Origin: Zasmidium citrigriseum
Taxonomy: Eukaryota; Ascomycota; Dothideomycetes; Mycosphaerellales; Mycosphaerellaceae
Assembly: GCA_002786025.1 (NCBI GenBank)
Contig: NHNW01000005.1
Location: forward strand, 434,001 to 498,000
DNA length: 64,000 nucleotides
Direction: 5' to 3'
Each line of letters opens with the position of its first letter. The stretch's first letter is position 1. Made by a program: the position numbers and the translations under genes. Under the pieces are notes generated by a model. The model was not told where the DNA came from. It saw nothing but the letters and a program-made list of their open reading frames with translations, and made no database searches. Shown piece by piece: positions 1 to 12,138 of the stretch.

Positions 1-3000
1 ACATGGCTGGGTACACATGGGCCCCGGGGCCACGGTTCAGCAGGCCTTTAATCGTTCCAGGACGAATGTTCCTGTGATTGAAAGCTGACTTCGAAAACTT
101 GTCCTGTTCAAGAAGAGTCTCTGATGCAGTGCTCTTGCGCTTGAAAAGGCTGGGTACCGTGGACATCATAGGGCCGATCACATTCTCCAGCTTGCCATCC
201 ATGATTCGGTCAGAAAGGATCTCGGCGAAGAGTACCTGAGGACTTTCAAGAAGGTCGGTAAGTACCAAAGCCCAAGCTGTACGCAAAATGGTGACCACTG
301 AAGTCAGACCCAGCTCCTGTGCCAACGATCTCAGCTTCGAGAACGGAGTCGTGCTGCGATGATACAGAATCCTGTGCTCCAGCTTTGCGGCTGCTTGGTC
401 GGCCATGTCCTGCTCACCAGATTCGGCCTCGAAGTCCTGAAGAGCTTCTTTCCAGAATGTCTTCGTTTGCACGTTGTCAGCATCGACCGCAGATTTTGCA
501 GCGACAGCCTCTCGCAACGGCAGGCGTTGGGGATCTTTCGCGCCTCGGCTGTACGCAGCCTTCACATCGGCCCCCAGGAATGTCAAACTGGGCCCGTCGT
601 AGATGGAGTGATGGATCGTAATCATCATGACGGAAGTACCATCTGCTTGGTGGAAGACGTCCACAGCCCAAAGTGGGAGTTTGAACAACTGCTGATGATG
701 GTAAGTCGCGATGGCTGCCACCCGCTCCTTGGCCGCTGCATCAACAGGCTTCGAGATTCTTTGCTCCGTCCAGCTCAATTCTGGCTCCTCGTAGATGACT
801 TGCAGATACGAGAGGTCATCCTGAGACGAAACATCGTCTTGCAGTTTCAACATTGCTTTCGCAACGAAACCAACTCGGAGTGCTTCTGTCTGTCGGGCCA
901 CCTTGATCCAGGCCTTCTTTAACTTGTTGAGGTCGACATTTTTCTCAAGCTGGAAAAGATGACTGCTCCAATACGCTTGAGCATCTTTGAAGCTCTCGCT
1001 CAGCAAGCTCTCCTGGAGAACTGTGGTCGGGATGACGGAAAGCTCGTCTTGCTCTAGGTAGGCAGAGACAGCGTTGTAGTATCGAGCATCGAAACTTTGG
1101 AGAATCTTGTCTGGGTGCTGGTCTTGCTGTTGCTGTTCAGGACGCTTGGCAGTAGAGGTTGCAAGCTCACAAAGATCAAAGAGCGTGCGGCACTTGAAGG
1201 CATCGACGACAGCCAAATTGTAGCCGACCGCATTAATCTTTGGGATTAGTCTGATCGCTCCGATAGAGTCGATACCAATAGCCGGCAGACTGCTGGCTGG
1301 ATGAAGCGAGGTCATCGACACCCGAAGACTGTCGGCGATGATCTTAAGCAAGTCGCCATTTTCCTCGCGCCATGCTGAGTGCTGGTCCTTCGAAGCAGCG
1401 TTCGACGGTTCATCTGCGCTTTCCCAGGCTGCGAGATCCAGGCCGTGATAGATTGCCGTCATCGCAGCCCGATCGACTTTGGCAGAAGCAGTCCGTGGAA
1501 TTCTTGGGAGCACGATGAATGTTGTGGGCAGCATGTACGGCGGCAACACCTTTCGACCGTACTCTCTCGCAACATCGGCAAGGTCTCGGGCGGCTGGAGA
1601 TGTGAGTGCTTCGACCTTGTCAGCACTCCCAGCAAGCGATGGACAGGCCATGAAAGCGACGACAAGCTTCTCTTCTGCATCCTTCCTCTTGCAATGCAGA
1701 ACCTCGAACTTCTCGATCCGTGGGTCTGCGTCTCTGAGCGCAAATGCGATCTCACCAAGCTCAACTCGAATGCCACCAAGCTTGACGAGGTCGTCATTTC
1801 GGCCGACAAAGTTCAGAGTGCCATCGGCGAGATGTCTGACCAGATCGCCTGTCAGATACAGTCTCTCCTGAAGTTTCTCGTTCCAGATGAACTTCTTGGC
1901 GTTCACTTCAGGCAATTTCCAGTAGCCTGGCGAGAGCTGTGGCCCTGAAAGAGCGAGTTCTCCGATCCCACCTCGCATGACGATGTTGTCATCTTGCACA
2001 ACGTAGGTGCCGACGGACGAAAGCGGGATTCCCACGTTGGAACTGTGGTACGTGTCGTTCTTCCCAGTGAATTGCCGCAGAGTCGAAACAACTGTAGCCT
2101 CAGCGGGTCCGTAGGTGTTGTACGCTCGCATATCCGTTCCCCAGTCCGCGGCCACAGCTTCGGTCAGTTTCTCGCCAATCATCGTGACCACCTCCAAAGT
2201 CTTCACACTGCTTCTATTCAAAGTGGCAGAGAATGCAGGTGTGAGGTGGGCATGCGTAGCGTTGGTATCGTTGGCCAAATCTGCAAAGTTCTGAATCATG
2301 ATTCGGCGGGTGCTGGAGATGACGGTTCCGCCGAGGGTCCAGGTGTAGAACAGGTCTTGGACGAAGACGTCGAAGGTGTATTGCGAGAACTGCATGCAAC
2401 GGACGATACCTCCATTGACGTCTGACGAGATTGAATCAGCCAATGCACGCATGGCTGTAGCTCCGGCCTTGTGGGTGATTGGCACTCCCTTGGGGAGACC
2501 GGTCGTGCCACTCGTGAAGATCAGGTATGCCAGGTGAGATGGGTCCCGCTCGATTTGAAGGTGCTGCGTGTGGGCTTCGTTGCTCTCGAGGTTGGTCAGG
2601 TCGACTGTGAGGGTCGAAACGCCTTGTGGAACGGCCTCTTTGCTGACGTTTGAAGCCGTCGGCGAGAGAATCAACAATTTGCTACCCGTCCGCTTCATGA
2701 TCGCATGCTGTCTGACAGGGGGCGAGTAAGGATCAATGGGACACCATCCAGCACCAGCAAGCAATACTCCGAGGATGGCCACATAGAGCTCTGCACATTT
2801 CTCCATGCAAATCATGATGGGCTCGTTGGTCACGGATCCAAAGTCGCCAACGATCCTGGATGCAAAGGCCTGAGCCATCGAGTACAACTTCCCGTAAGTC
2901 CACTCAATGTCGAGCAGAGATCCGTCCATAGTCTGTCTGAAGATCAAAGCAGCGCTATCTGGCTTTTCCAAAGCATGCTTCTCAAAGGCGGCATGGATGA

Positions 3001-6000
3001 GTTGCTGTGATTGTGGGAGCTCGTCGACTGGGTTTAAAGCCACTTGAATAGACGATCGGACTTCCTCGCCAATAGCAAAGCGGGCATCCTGGAAAGGAAT
3101 ATTTGGAGTCTCGCACAAAACGTTGACGATGTCGTCCAGCTGCTGCAGCATGGTCTTGGCAGCAATGGGGTCGAGGTGCTGGTAAGTGTAAGTTCCTCGA
3201 AGTCGGAGAGGACCATCCTCAGTCGGCCAGATTTCGATCATGATCGCGAAGTCATGCTCCATGGGCGGGTATTCGACGTTATTCCACAGCGAACTGCTCC
3301 CGACGGACTTGTCAAAGGCCTGGAATGCCAGGAGCGTATCATATGGCAAAGTTCCCTCGGCAGTGGTCAGCGAGCTGAGCGGAATGTGGTGGTATGGCAA
3401 TGCTTCGGCGTTCTTGCTCGACAATTGAGACATGACTTGCAATGAGCTCTTAGTCGAAGTTGCGATCCTACTTGGAGCCACAACGAAAGTGGGTGCGATG
3501 CAAGAGCTGAGGTGGTCCTCCAGTCGGTCGGACACAACGCTGCCAAACGACACATCAGTCGTCGAGCCAGTGTACGCGAACAATACGCTCGCCCAAGCAG
3601 CCTGAAGCAGCGATAGTGGCGAGACCGCAGCCTTCTTCGCCGCCTGAGCAAGCTTGTCGAGAGTCACATTGCCAATGACCTCAGCGACAAGAGCATCAGG
3701 CGACTGTGTCTCTGGCTTTGAAGCGGAGACGCACGGGAACGGTATCAGTTCAAAGTCCTTGAACTCTGATCTCCAGTAGCTGACGGTGTCTTTAGTGGCC
3801 TCGGAGAAGTGCTTCAGAACAGCGGCTGAGATGTCGGTCCCAGAAGCCGGTTCTCGTCCGAAGTATGCATCCTCAACATCTTGAAGAATGAGTTCCAGAG
3901 AGCCTCCATCGAAGATGGCGTGGAAAAGGGAGAGGAGGTAAGCTGTTTGCTCTGGAGACTTGATGATTGACAGTCCGACGGGTGGCTTGTCCAGACTGAT
4001 GGAGGCTTCCACTTCGGCCTCCGCGCGCTTCAGCGTATTCATCCACTCATCGTGCGAAGAACACGTAAACTCCTGAATCTCAAACTTGGCAGCAGTCGCA
4101 TCTGCCTGCAGTATGCACTGACCGAATGGCGAAAGCTCGTCATCTACAGGAGTGAAGACGGTCCTTAATATCTCAGGCCTGCTGAGAGCGGTTCGCCATG
4201 CTTGCTCAAGCTTCGTGGCATCGACATCCTGAGATTGGTAGTAGACGCTGTGATTGATGTATCTCTTTCGGACAGGGGATACCGTCTGTTTCGAGACACT
4301 TCTGAGGAAGCTAGCGATCATTCCAGATTGCGTTGCCGTGGTAGGTAAGACCTTCGCGATGTCCGTGGCTGCAATGCCCAGGTGAGATGCACAAGGCTGA
4401 ATGTGTCGCTGGCTGAACTCGCTCAGCTTGGCATCCCAGTCGACCTGCGATGTTTGTGGAGGTCTACTTTCACCCTGTGCGCAGTTATTCGCCAGGCCTT
4501 GAACAGTCCTGCTGCTCAAGACATCTGCGACTGTGAGGTGCGAAATACCATTTTCACGGAGTTGCTGGAGCAATCTGACTCCTCGTAGACTGTCGATCCC
4601 CAGCGAGAGAAGCTCTGTGCCTGCCGAGATGGCACTCACATCAACCTCGCTGACAGCAGCGACCGTGTTCACGACGGTCGACATGGTCGCAGCATCCACC
4701 ATGCTTCTGGCCAAGCCGCTATCATAACCAGAGTCTGAGGAAGCTGCTGACACATCCGCAGTATCCCATCGCTCTTCGATGATCGCGGCCAAAGCTTTGC
4801 GGTCTGTCTTGCCAGAGCGAGATCGCGGCATTGACTCCAGGACAAAGTATCGTGAGGGTTGCATGAATTGAGCGAGCATTGTCTCAGCTGACTTTCGACA
4901 AGCCGAGATAAGGCCCTCGTCAGCCTTGCTGCCATCGGACACGATGCAGGCGACCACCTGCTCGCTACCTTGGCCTGCAGCCCCGTGCTGATGGACCACA
5001 GCCACTGCATCTGTCACACTGGTAGTACTTGCGATGGCAGACTCGATCTGACCCAGCTCGACTCTGCGCCCACTGAGTTTCACTTGGTCAGAAGTCAATC
5101 TTCCAAGGAACTCAACAGTGAGTTCTCCAGTCTTGGTCTTGACGACACGAGCACGGTCTCCGGTGCGGTAGAGCCTGCCAAACTCAGAACTTGTGACGAA
5201 CGCTGCCGCGGTCTGCTCTGGACGATTCAGGTAGCCTTGACTGACTTGTGGTCCACCAATAGCCAGTTCACCCGAGAAGCCCAAAGGTACAGGAGATGGA
5301 AGTCGAGAGGCCGGATCTATGATGAGAATGGAGCAGGTGTCGATTGGTTGGCCAATGATTGACCCTCGCTCGTTGCAAGAGAAGTCGGGCACGATATTGC
5401 AGTTGATCGATCCTTCCGTCGGACCATAGGCGTTGAGTAGCTTTCTTGATCTTTGAAGACTGGGCGTGTGGCTTGATGATGGTGAATTGCTGGGTGAATC
5501 TGACGAGAAGTTCTGGATGACTTTTGGCGTCAACTTCTCGCCCATGGTCCAGAGGTGGCGTAAGGAGGGTACGTTCTCAGGCCGCAACACGCTTGCCATG
5601 CTGGGGGTCGCCATCATAATGGTTGCAGAGACTTGATTGATGGCATTTTCGGGATCGGTCAGGAGCATATCTCTGGGAGCGCCGCAAAGAGTGCCGCCAG
5701 TCCACCAGGTGGTGAAAATCTCCATGATGGATGGATCGAACGTAGGTGCAGCAAATTGGAACCAGCGAAAGCCGTCCTTGAAGAATGATGTCGGAATAAA
5801 TTTCGAATGTGATGCTATTGAGCATGCTGCGGCGTGATGATGGATCTTGACTCCTTTCGGTTTGCCGGTCGAGCCACTGGTGTACATGACATATGCCAGG
5901 TCATTCTCTCTGATCTCTGGAAGTTGTCGAGTTGTAGCAGGTCGCTCGGTAGTCCACCGCCTGATGAACTCTTGCACGTCCAAGCAGGTGGCGAGCTCGT

Positions 6001-7133
6001 CATCGTCACAGTACCAGGCATCCCAAGGTCGACCGCCGACTTGAGGTCCGTTGGTGAGAACAAGCGAAGCACCCACTTCCTCAACGATGCCTCGAAGTTG
6101 CTCAGGAGGAGCATCCACTGGCAGAGGGCAAAATGCGAACCCTGCCTTTAACACGGACAACCAGGAAACATAAAAGGCAGTGGAGTTGGACATATACGCT
6201 GGCACAACTGCAGAGCTCTCAGGCCAGTCTGGTCGGGCTGGAATGTGATCCCGGAGTCGAAGGGCGAAAGCTGTGGTCAAATCGTCCAGCTCGGCATATG
6301 TGAAGATGTCGTCCTTCGATCCAGTGTGAAAATGCAACGCAGCTCGGTTGGGCCACCGGGCTGCGGACCTCTGAAATCCAGCATGGAGTAGGCCATTGGG
6401 GAGAGTGCCTTTGCAAATCTGTGACAAAGGTGGAGGATGAAGTAGAGGTGGGTGATTGAGGACGGACAATCTCTGCTCTGACTCGGTATGGCTCGTGAGT
6501 TTCCTCGATAGCTGCTTGACCAGAACATTCCATGCCACCTCAGCGAAGCTTTCGTCCAGGTAGGCGGGATCGTAAAGTAGCACCAATGTCAATTCGCTGG
6601 CATGATATTGCACCACAAATGGCTGTTGACTTTGTTAGTTGCCGATCAACGCTACTGTTGACTTTTCATTCACTCACGCAGTCTAAGCTTGGCAGCACAG
6701 ATATGGAGTCGAAGTTGTCTGGATCAGACAACAACTCCAATCCAAAGTCGAATCGGGTATCAAAATTTTGCTGCTTGTTAGTTTCGATGATGCAGTCATC
6801 ACCATTCTTGATTCCTGGGTTTGCGCTGGATGGTCTCTCAAGTACAGAGGCGAGCACTATTTCAGGCTTTGCCTCGGCTCGGAAGTCATTGCACAACGCA
6901 AACTGGAAACAAACATCGGACTCTCCAGTGAAGGAGGCGATGAAGCGAGAGTAGTCTCGCAATAAGGCTGTCCTGCCCTTCGGTTGAGCGGCCGGGTTGC
7001 TGGCATAGCTGAACTGTCGTCGGCGGAGTCTCTGTTGCCGCTCATGTCGGGATGGCTCCTGCGGAAGAGCGGCGGCGAGGGTATCTAATCGCGGAAAGGG
7101 AGTAGGCTGCACATTGAGAGACGAGGTAGCCAT
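1..7133 (-). CDS. Nonribosomal peptide synthetase, siderophore (ferrichrome SidC/NPS2-like) type, partial at 3' end
   Basis: Runs off the left edge; about 2,359 codons are visible. Exons are 7133-6678 and 6622 to beyond 1, with a 55-base intron (GTGAGT...ACAG). The frame at 6622 is still open at base 2. The ATG at 7133 (MATSSLNVQ) is the first plausible start. Domain order: a partial condensation-like N-terminus (residues about 1-200), A1 (about 6400-4800; TSGSTGKPKGV, NAYGPTEGS), T1 (GIDSLRG near 4600), C1 (about 4350-3050; FHAIFDG in place of HHxxxDG), A2 (about 2990-1440; TSGTTGLPKGV, NTYGPAE), T2 (GIDSIGA near 1265) and C2 (about 1070 to the edge; HHSIYDG near 600). An N-terminal C remnant followed by A-T-C repeats is what fungal ferrichrome synthetases have. 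Its neighbours (SidA-, SidF- and SidI-like genes, exporter) point to a hydroxamate siderophore. The product is not known. It shares a divergent promoter with the acyl-CoA ligase. Confidence 0.9.
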
Positions 7134-7806
7134 TGTGGGCGGCACAGCAGCGACGGAGCCAGCGCAGTGGATAGGCGGCGGTGGTAGGGCAGTCAAAGGA
7201 CAAAGGAAGATATGATTGACGCAAGGCCAAAGCCAAAGGCAGGAACGCCCCAGAGCAGCAGTACCCAAGAGAAGGAGCTACCCGCAGACGCACATGGGCG
7301 TGAGACAGACAGACGGCAAACACATGACCCAGCACGTTTCCAGACACGGGCAGCCACCCGCCCGTCGTTCGATGGACGAGTGGCAGGGCCGCAGTCGGCG
7401 ATGGGCGTGGGCATGGCAAAACGAAGGAAAGCGCAGTTGGCGCACGTCGGTGGTGGTGCTGGCGGACATGGCATTAGCTAAGCGTGGCAGATTCGATCGG
7501 GAGAAGGAGGGATCAGAGAGCAGAGAGCATGGAGCTCGACCCGCGCGGGCACCGCCCACAGCAGAGCAGCAGCGTAGATTCGGGCGGACGAGGGCGATTC
7601 ACACGCGATCGGCGGTGTTTGTGCATCAGCACAGTAGTGCTATGAGTAGTGGCTGCCGCGACGGGGCATGTCGCCTAGCGCTGGTCCATAATGAAGCAGG
7701 TGAGATCAAGGCAGGTCTGATCAGGTCGAATGGTTGCACAAGGCCGCAGCAAACTCTTCACTGCCCTCCCGCACGATGAGGTTCGATTATGGTTATCAGG
7801 CGTTGA

Positions 7807-7815
7807 ATCAGATAA
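7807..7815 (+). promoter_or_regulatory. Iron-GATA factor site ATCAGATAA
   Basis: Exact match to ATCWGATAA, the site described for fungal iron-responsive GATA repressors (SreA, SRE, Urbs1 class). It lies between the divergent NRPS and acyl-CoA ligase genes, about 670 bases upstream of the NRPS ATG. Confidence 0.6.
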
Positions 7816-8518
7816 TCTATCCGAGAATCCTGGCCGCCTCCCAGCTGAACCGTTGGCGACGGTGGCAGCTTGGCAAGCCAACGCCCCAGCCCGAGACCAC
7901 TGTGGCGTTTTTGGCAGAATGTCCCGCTGGCGTAGTCCACGAGACATCCACAGGGCCCTCTTGTCTCCAGGACTTGCAAAATTGCGAGCACTTTTTTTGT
8001 TGTGCATCTCCGAGCTCTCTCCAGCAAGACAGCACTAGGATGGCTTGTTCCCTGCTGCAGCACGCACGCACGACCCTGGCGGACTGGCAAACACGTTCTA
8101 CACGAGCTGCGAGCTGCACGCAAGTGGAACGTGTACCTGAGTACCCGCCGTGAGATGGCCCATTCGCTCAGGGTGCGCTAGTGGCCGCAGCGTGACGTCG
8201 CCGCGCTAGCAATTAATTCCTCGCCAGCCAGAGAGCTCAAGCAAAGGCTGCTGAGAGTGTGCCGTGAGAGAGGAAACGCCGCCGATGAGCTGGTGACGTC
8301 GACTTGTGTTTGGCTGCAACCCTCCCACGCCTGGCCGGGTCTCAATTCACTGATGCTTTGCCGGTGTCGGGACCGCAAACGCAGACCGCTGTGCCGCGGT
8401 CGTTGGAAATCATGGGTCCAGCACGCGTGTGTACGCGAAAGAGGGGCCCTCCAGAATCTCCCTCGTGCGAGGACCACCGGTTGTAGGAGGCAGTCGATCC
8501 TACGTGCACACCAGAATC

Positions 8519-8527
8519 TTATCTGAT
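8519..8527 (-). promoter_or_regulatory. Iron-GATA factor site ATCAGATAA
   Basis: TTATCTGAT on the plus strand, an exact ATCWGATAA on minus. It sits 60 bases upstream of the acyl-CoA ligase ATG at 8588, a good position for a repressor site. Confidence 0.65.
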
Positions 8528-8587
8528 TCTGCTTGTTGTTGATGCGGCACAGCAATCACACATCTCTTGTCGCTTCAATTGCCCGCC

Positions 8588-10379
8588 ATGGCTGTCACTC
8601 CCGCTGCCATCATCGACGACGTGAGCGACATCCCCAAGTACTACCCCTCGCTCTTCCATGGCCCAGCAGACCCGCCCCTCGTCACCTTGACCCTCGGCGA
8701 ATTCCTGGATGCCCAGTGTCGACGACATGGAAACCGGGAATGTATCTCCATTCCGTGGAATGGCGACCGCTGGACCTACGACGATTTGCGAGAGCAAAGC
8801 TTGAACATTGCCAAATATCTCCATGCTCGAGGCATCCAACCTGGCGATAGAGTGGCTATTCTTGCTGGAAACCGTGCCGAATATGCTTCTGTCTTCTTTG
8901 CTTGCATGCGGCTGGGTGCCATTTTGGTCATCTTGAACAACACCTATACCACACCAGAGGCCGAGTATGCTTTGAACTACACCGGTGAGTTGCCCGATTC
9001 TAGAGGGAGTTCAATTCGTACTGACAGACTCTCCAGAAACTAAGGTTTTGTTCGCCACTCCTTTCATCGGCCGCCAGGATAACCGTGCCATGCTCAACCG
9101 ATTCAGTAAACATGCCGGGCCACTCCCGAAGCTGCAACAGATCATCTTGCTGGAGGGCAACTTGAACGAACTTCTCGATTACCAGACCGCGGTGCGAGTT
9201 GGCGAGAGATTACCAGAAGGACCAGTGAGACAACTGCAAGAAAGCATCAGCCCATACGAAACTTGCAATCTGCAGTTCACCTCCGGATCAACAGGCCATC
9301 CGAAAGCTGCCATGCTCACGCACCATGGCTTGCTGAACAATGCCCGTTTCATTGGAGATCGCATGAGCTTGACGGAAGAGGATGTCTTGTGTTGTCCACC
9401 ACCGCTCTTCCACTGCTTTGGATTGGTCCTTGGACTGCTTGCTGTCATGACGCATGGAGCGAAGATTGTATACCCGTCTGAAGTGTTCGATGGGCCTTCG
9501 GTGTTGCAAGCCATCACCGATGAGAGATGTACAGCTGTGCATGGAGTACCAGCCATGTTCGACACACTCTTCAGCTTGCCCAGACCCGCCAACTTCGATT
9601 GCAGCAGACTACGAACTGGGATCATCGCCGGTGCCCCAGTACCTCGCCACTTGATGGAGCTCCTCGTAAACGAGTTCGGCATGACAGAGTTCACCAGCAG
9701 TTACGGCCTGACAGAGGCGTCTCCAACCTGCTTCAACGCCTACGTCGACGACTCCATCGACCGCAGACTCACAACCGTGGGTACCCTCATGCCCCATGCC
9801 CATGCAAAGATCGTCGACAGAGAAGGCCGCGTCGTCCCAGTCGGCGTCCGTGGAGAACTCTGCATGGCCGGCTACCAGCTCCAGCAAGGCTACTGGCGCA
9901 ACCCCGAAAAGACGGCCGAAGCGATGGAGAGAGACGAGAATGGTGTGCTCTGGCTACACACTGGTGATGAGGCTGTCTTTGACCAGTACGGGTACTGCAG
10001 TATTACCGGCCGTTTCAAGGATATCATCATCCGCGGTGGCGAGAACATCTACCCTCTTGAGATCGAAGAGCGGCTAGTCGAGCATCCAGCCATCGAACGG
10101 GCCATTGTCGTCGGTCTGCCGCATCCAAAGTATCAAGAAGTCCCCGCCGCCTTCCTCGAGAGAGCCAAGAGTGCAAATACACGGCCGTCAATGGAAGAGA
10201 TCCAGGAGTGGACCAGAAAGACTCTTGGTAGACACAAAGCCCCCGTCCACGTCTTCTGGCTGGGCGAGGACGGCGTCACTTCCGATATTCCCATCACCGG
10301 CAGTGGAAAGATCAAGAAGTTTGAGATGCGGAGGATTGGGCAGGAGTTGTTGGCTGCTCAGCCCAAGGCCAAGCTTTGA
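8588..10379 (+). CDS. Acyl-CoA ligase (SidI-like, AMP-binding family) with C-terminal AKL
   Basis: Exons 8588-8984 and 9037-10379 join to 579 aa. The intron is GTGAGT...TCCAG and the ATG lies in GCCATGG. ANL-family motifs are all present: FTSGSTGHPKAAMLTH (A3), YGLTEASP (A5), HTGDEAVFDQYGYC and GRFKDIIIRGGENIYP (hinge and A8), and GSGKIKK with the catalytic lysine near the C-terminus. The last three residues are AKL, a good type-1 peroxisomal targeting signal. Known Aspergillus SidI activates mevalonate for anhydromevalonyl-hydroxyornithine and works in the peroxisome. By position and targeting this enzyme probably supplies the acyl-CoA for the siderophore, but its substrate cannot be read from the sequence. 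A medium-chain or other peroxisomal acyl-CoA synthetase is the alternative. Confidence 0.9.
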
Positions 10380-10704
10380 GTGAGATTTTCGATAGAGTGT
10401 GCATTTCGCATTGAGCGCGAGGAGTTGGAGGCTTGTTTTGACTTTTGAAGGATTCATGAAGGATACCACCATATTCTCCGTACCTTGAGCGGGAAAAGCG
10501 AAGACATAATTCTTGATGAGAATAGGATGCATTTCGGTTGAGACGTACTGTGCCGCATACCCCTCATCAACCTCCCATCATCATCCCTGACGTCTCCTGA
10601 CTCAATCTAATTTTAAAACGTCCACGGTGGAAGGGTAAAGAATAGATAAGATCAACGCCAGATACAACGCCTACACACAACATCATCTCTACTCTAATTA
10701 TCAA
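10380..10704. other. Convergent 3' intergenic region
   Basis: 325 bases between the convergent ends of the acyl-CoA ligase and the SidA-like gene. It is AT-richer than the flanking genes and presumably holds both 3' UTRs. No gene seen. Confidence 0.6.
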
Positions 10705-12138
10705 TTAAAACATGGCTCTCTCGCCATACTGCCTCTGCTGAGCCGGTTGCTCCCGCTTATCAACATCCAACTCCTTGCAAATGCTCTTCACCGCTCTCCT
10801 TGCTCGCTCCGCCATCCATCGGAAGTCATCAGCACGAGCAGATTGATCTTCCAACGATCCCAGTAGCCACATGCCACAGCCAGGGACGAGAGTATCTCGG
10901 CGGAAGTTGACGTGATACTCGCGGTCGACGCTGACGGCGCCGGCATCGAGAAGTGCTGCGGGGACATCGACCAAGTCTTTTGACACGGAGAAGCTGTATC
11001 CAGTCGCAGCGATGATGACGTCGAATGCACGCTCTGAGGTCGAGGTCTCGCCTGTACGAGGGTTCTTGACCACGAGACGGACCCGCTCGCCTTCTCGCTG
11101 GGTTGAGACTACTTCCGAGAGGGCCTTCATCTGGAAACGCCATTTGCTCGAATCGGACTCGTGGATCTTTTGAGTGTACTGTGCTTCGTAGAGAGACTCG
11201 AGAGTGTGCAGGTCCACCTTGGGTCCTTGTGCTCCTCCCATCTGCTGGGCGTGCAGGCGTTCACGGACCTCGGGTGGGAGATTGCCAGGCATGGATTCTG
11301 GACGCTCAAGCATATCTTGTACGCTATGCGTCTCGTCGCTGGGGCGGAGGGCGGAGTCGGCGTAGAACATTGTTGCGGTGTGAGTGCCTTGGCGGGAGGT
11401 TGAGAGGTGTTCGAAGAGTTCGGCGGCTTCTTGGTTACTTCCGATCACCGCGATGTTGAGAGATTGCTTGAGGGTGTGCAAATTGGAGAGGATGCTGCTG
11501 GATGCGCTGGAGTGCAGGACCAGGGGAGCAGCGGATAGTGATTGGGGGATATATGGCTGCGAACCAGTTGCAATGACAACCCTCTTGGCCCGGACCGTGG
11601 ATGGCGTGGAAGAGGTGTTTGCGCTTCGCATCTGGATTGACCACTGGGCCACCTTGTTCTGATTTTGTGCTTTGATGGGAGCAATCTGCACCGCCTCCTG
11701 GCCATAATGCACCCATCCGAGATGTTGGATTTGCTCCGCTGCCCAAGTGAAGTATTGACCCATCAACCGTCGAGAGGGTGCCAACTTGGAGTTATTCGCG
11801 AATCGAATGAGCTGGTTTGTGGCATGGAGGAAGTTCATGAAGGTGTATGGCGAGCGAGGATTCTGCGTCGTGACCAGATCGCGGAGGAATGAAGAGCCAA
11901 TCTGTCGGTCTGGCAAGACATGTGCAGGCTGCCACTCCCAGTGGCTGTTGCGTTCGATGAACAGGACTTTTGCGGAGGCATCATGGTCGGCGAGGTTGAC
12001 GGCGAGCGGAAGAGCTGTCTGGCCGAATCCAACGCAGACGAGGTCGTAGGTCAACTGCTGGTCTGTCTGCTTGGGTCTTCTGTCGAAGGACCTCTGGCGG
12101 GAGAGGCCCTTCTTGGGCTCATGTGTATCCAAAGACAT
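10705..12138 (-). CDS. SidA-like flavin N-monooxygenase (L-ornithine N5-monooxygenase family), divergent
   Basis: Intronless, 477 aa, ATG at 12138 followed by SLDTHEPKK. The FAD-binding motif is VCVGFGQTALPLA (about residue 36). The family stretch FLRDLVTTQNPRSPYTF and the block YFTWAAEQI match SidA/PvdA enzymes, as do a second Rossmann motif AVIGSNQEAAELF and ATGYSF near residue 380. SidA hydroxylates ornithine with NADPH and O2, the committed step of hydroxamate siderophores. Compared with my memory of Aspergillus SidA, the ornithine-contact lysine of FLKDL is arginine here, the NADPH motif has GSNQ for GSGQ, and the two contact asparagines are not obvious. It may therefore be a paralogue with changed substrate or kinetics. 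The family call is secure; the exact substrate is not. Confidence 0.85.
   Translation of the reverse strand: MSLDTHEPKKGLSRQRSFDRRPKQTDQQLTYDLVCVGFGQTALPLAVNLADHDASAKVLFIERNSHWEWQPAHVLPDRQIGSSFLRDLVTTQNPRSPYTFMNFLHATNQLIRFANNSKLAPSRRLMGQYFTWAAEQIQHLGWVHYGQEAVQIAPIKAQNQNKVAQWSIQMRSANTSSTPSTVRAKRVVIATGSQPYIPQSLSAAPLVLHSSASSSILSNLHTLKQSLNIAVIGSNQEAAELFEHLSTSRQGTHTATMFYADSALRPSDETHSVQDMLERPESMPGNLPPEVRERLHAQQMGGAQGPKVDLHTLESLYEAQYTQKIHESDSSKWRFQMKALSEVVSTQREGERVRLVVKNPRTGETSTSERAFDVIIAATGYSFSVSKDLVDVPAALLDAGAVSVDREYHVNFRRDTLVPGCGMWLLGSLEDQSARADDFRWMAERARRAVKSICKELDVDKREQPAQQRQYGERAMF

Larger units (their letters stand above)
7134..8587. promoter_or_regulatory. Divergent promoter region between NRPS and acyl-CoA ligase
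   Basis: This 1.45 kb stretch separates the two divergent start codons. I see no convincing gene in it; the open frames are GC-rich and have no recognisable similarity. It carries two exact ATCWGATAA sites (7807-7815 on plus, 8519-8527 on minus), the second about 60 bases before the ligase ATG. Confidence 0.7.

Noticed and set aside
319..6954. Many 60-190 codon open frames on the plus strand across the first 7 kb
   Set aside because: They lie opposite the continuous NRPS coding frame on minus, which shows A, T and C domain motifs throughout; they are shadows.
7212..8153. Overlapping open frames in the NRPS/ligase promoter
   Set aside because: GC-rich, mutually overlapping on both strands, no recognisable domain or splice pattern; treated as intergenic.
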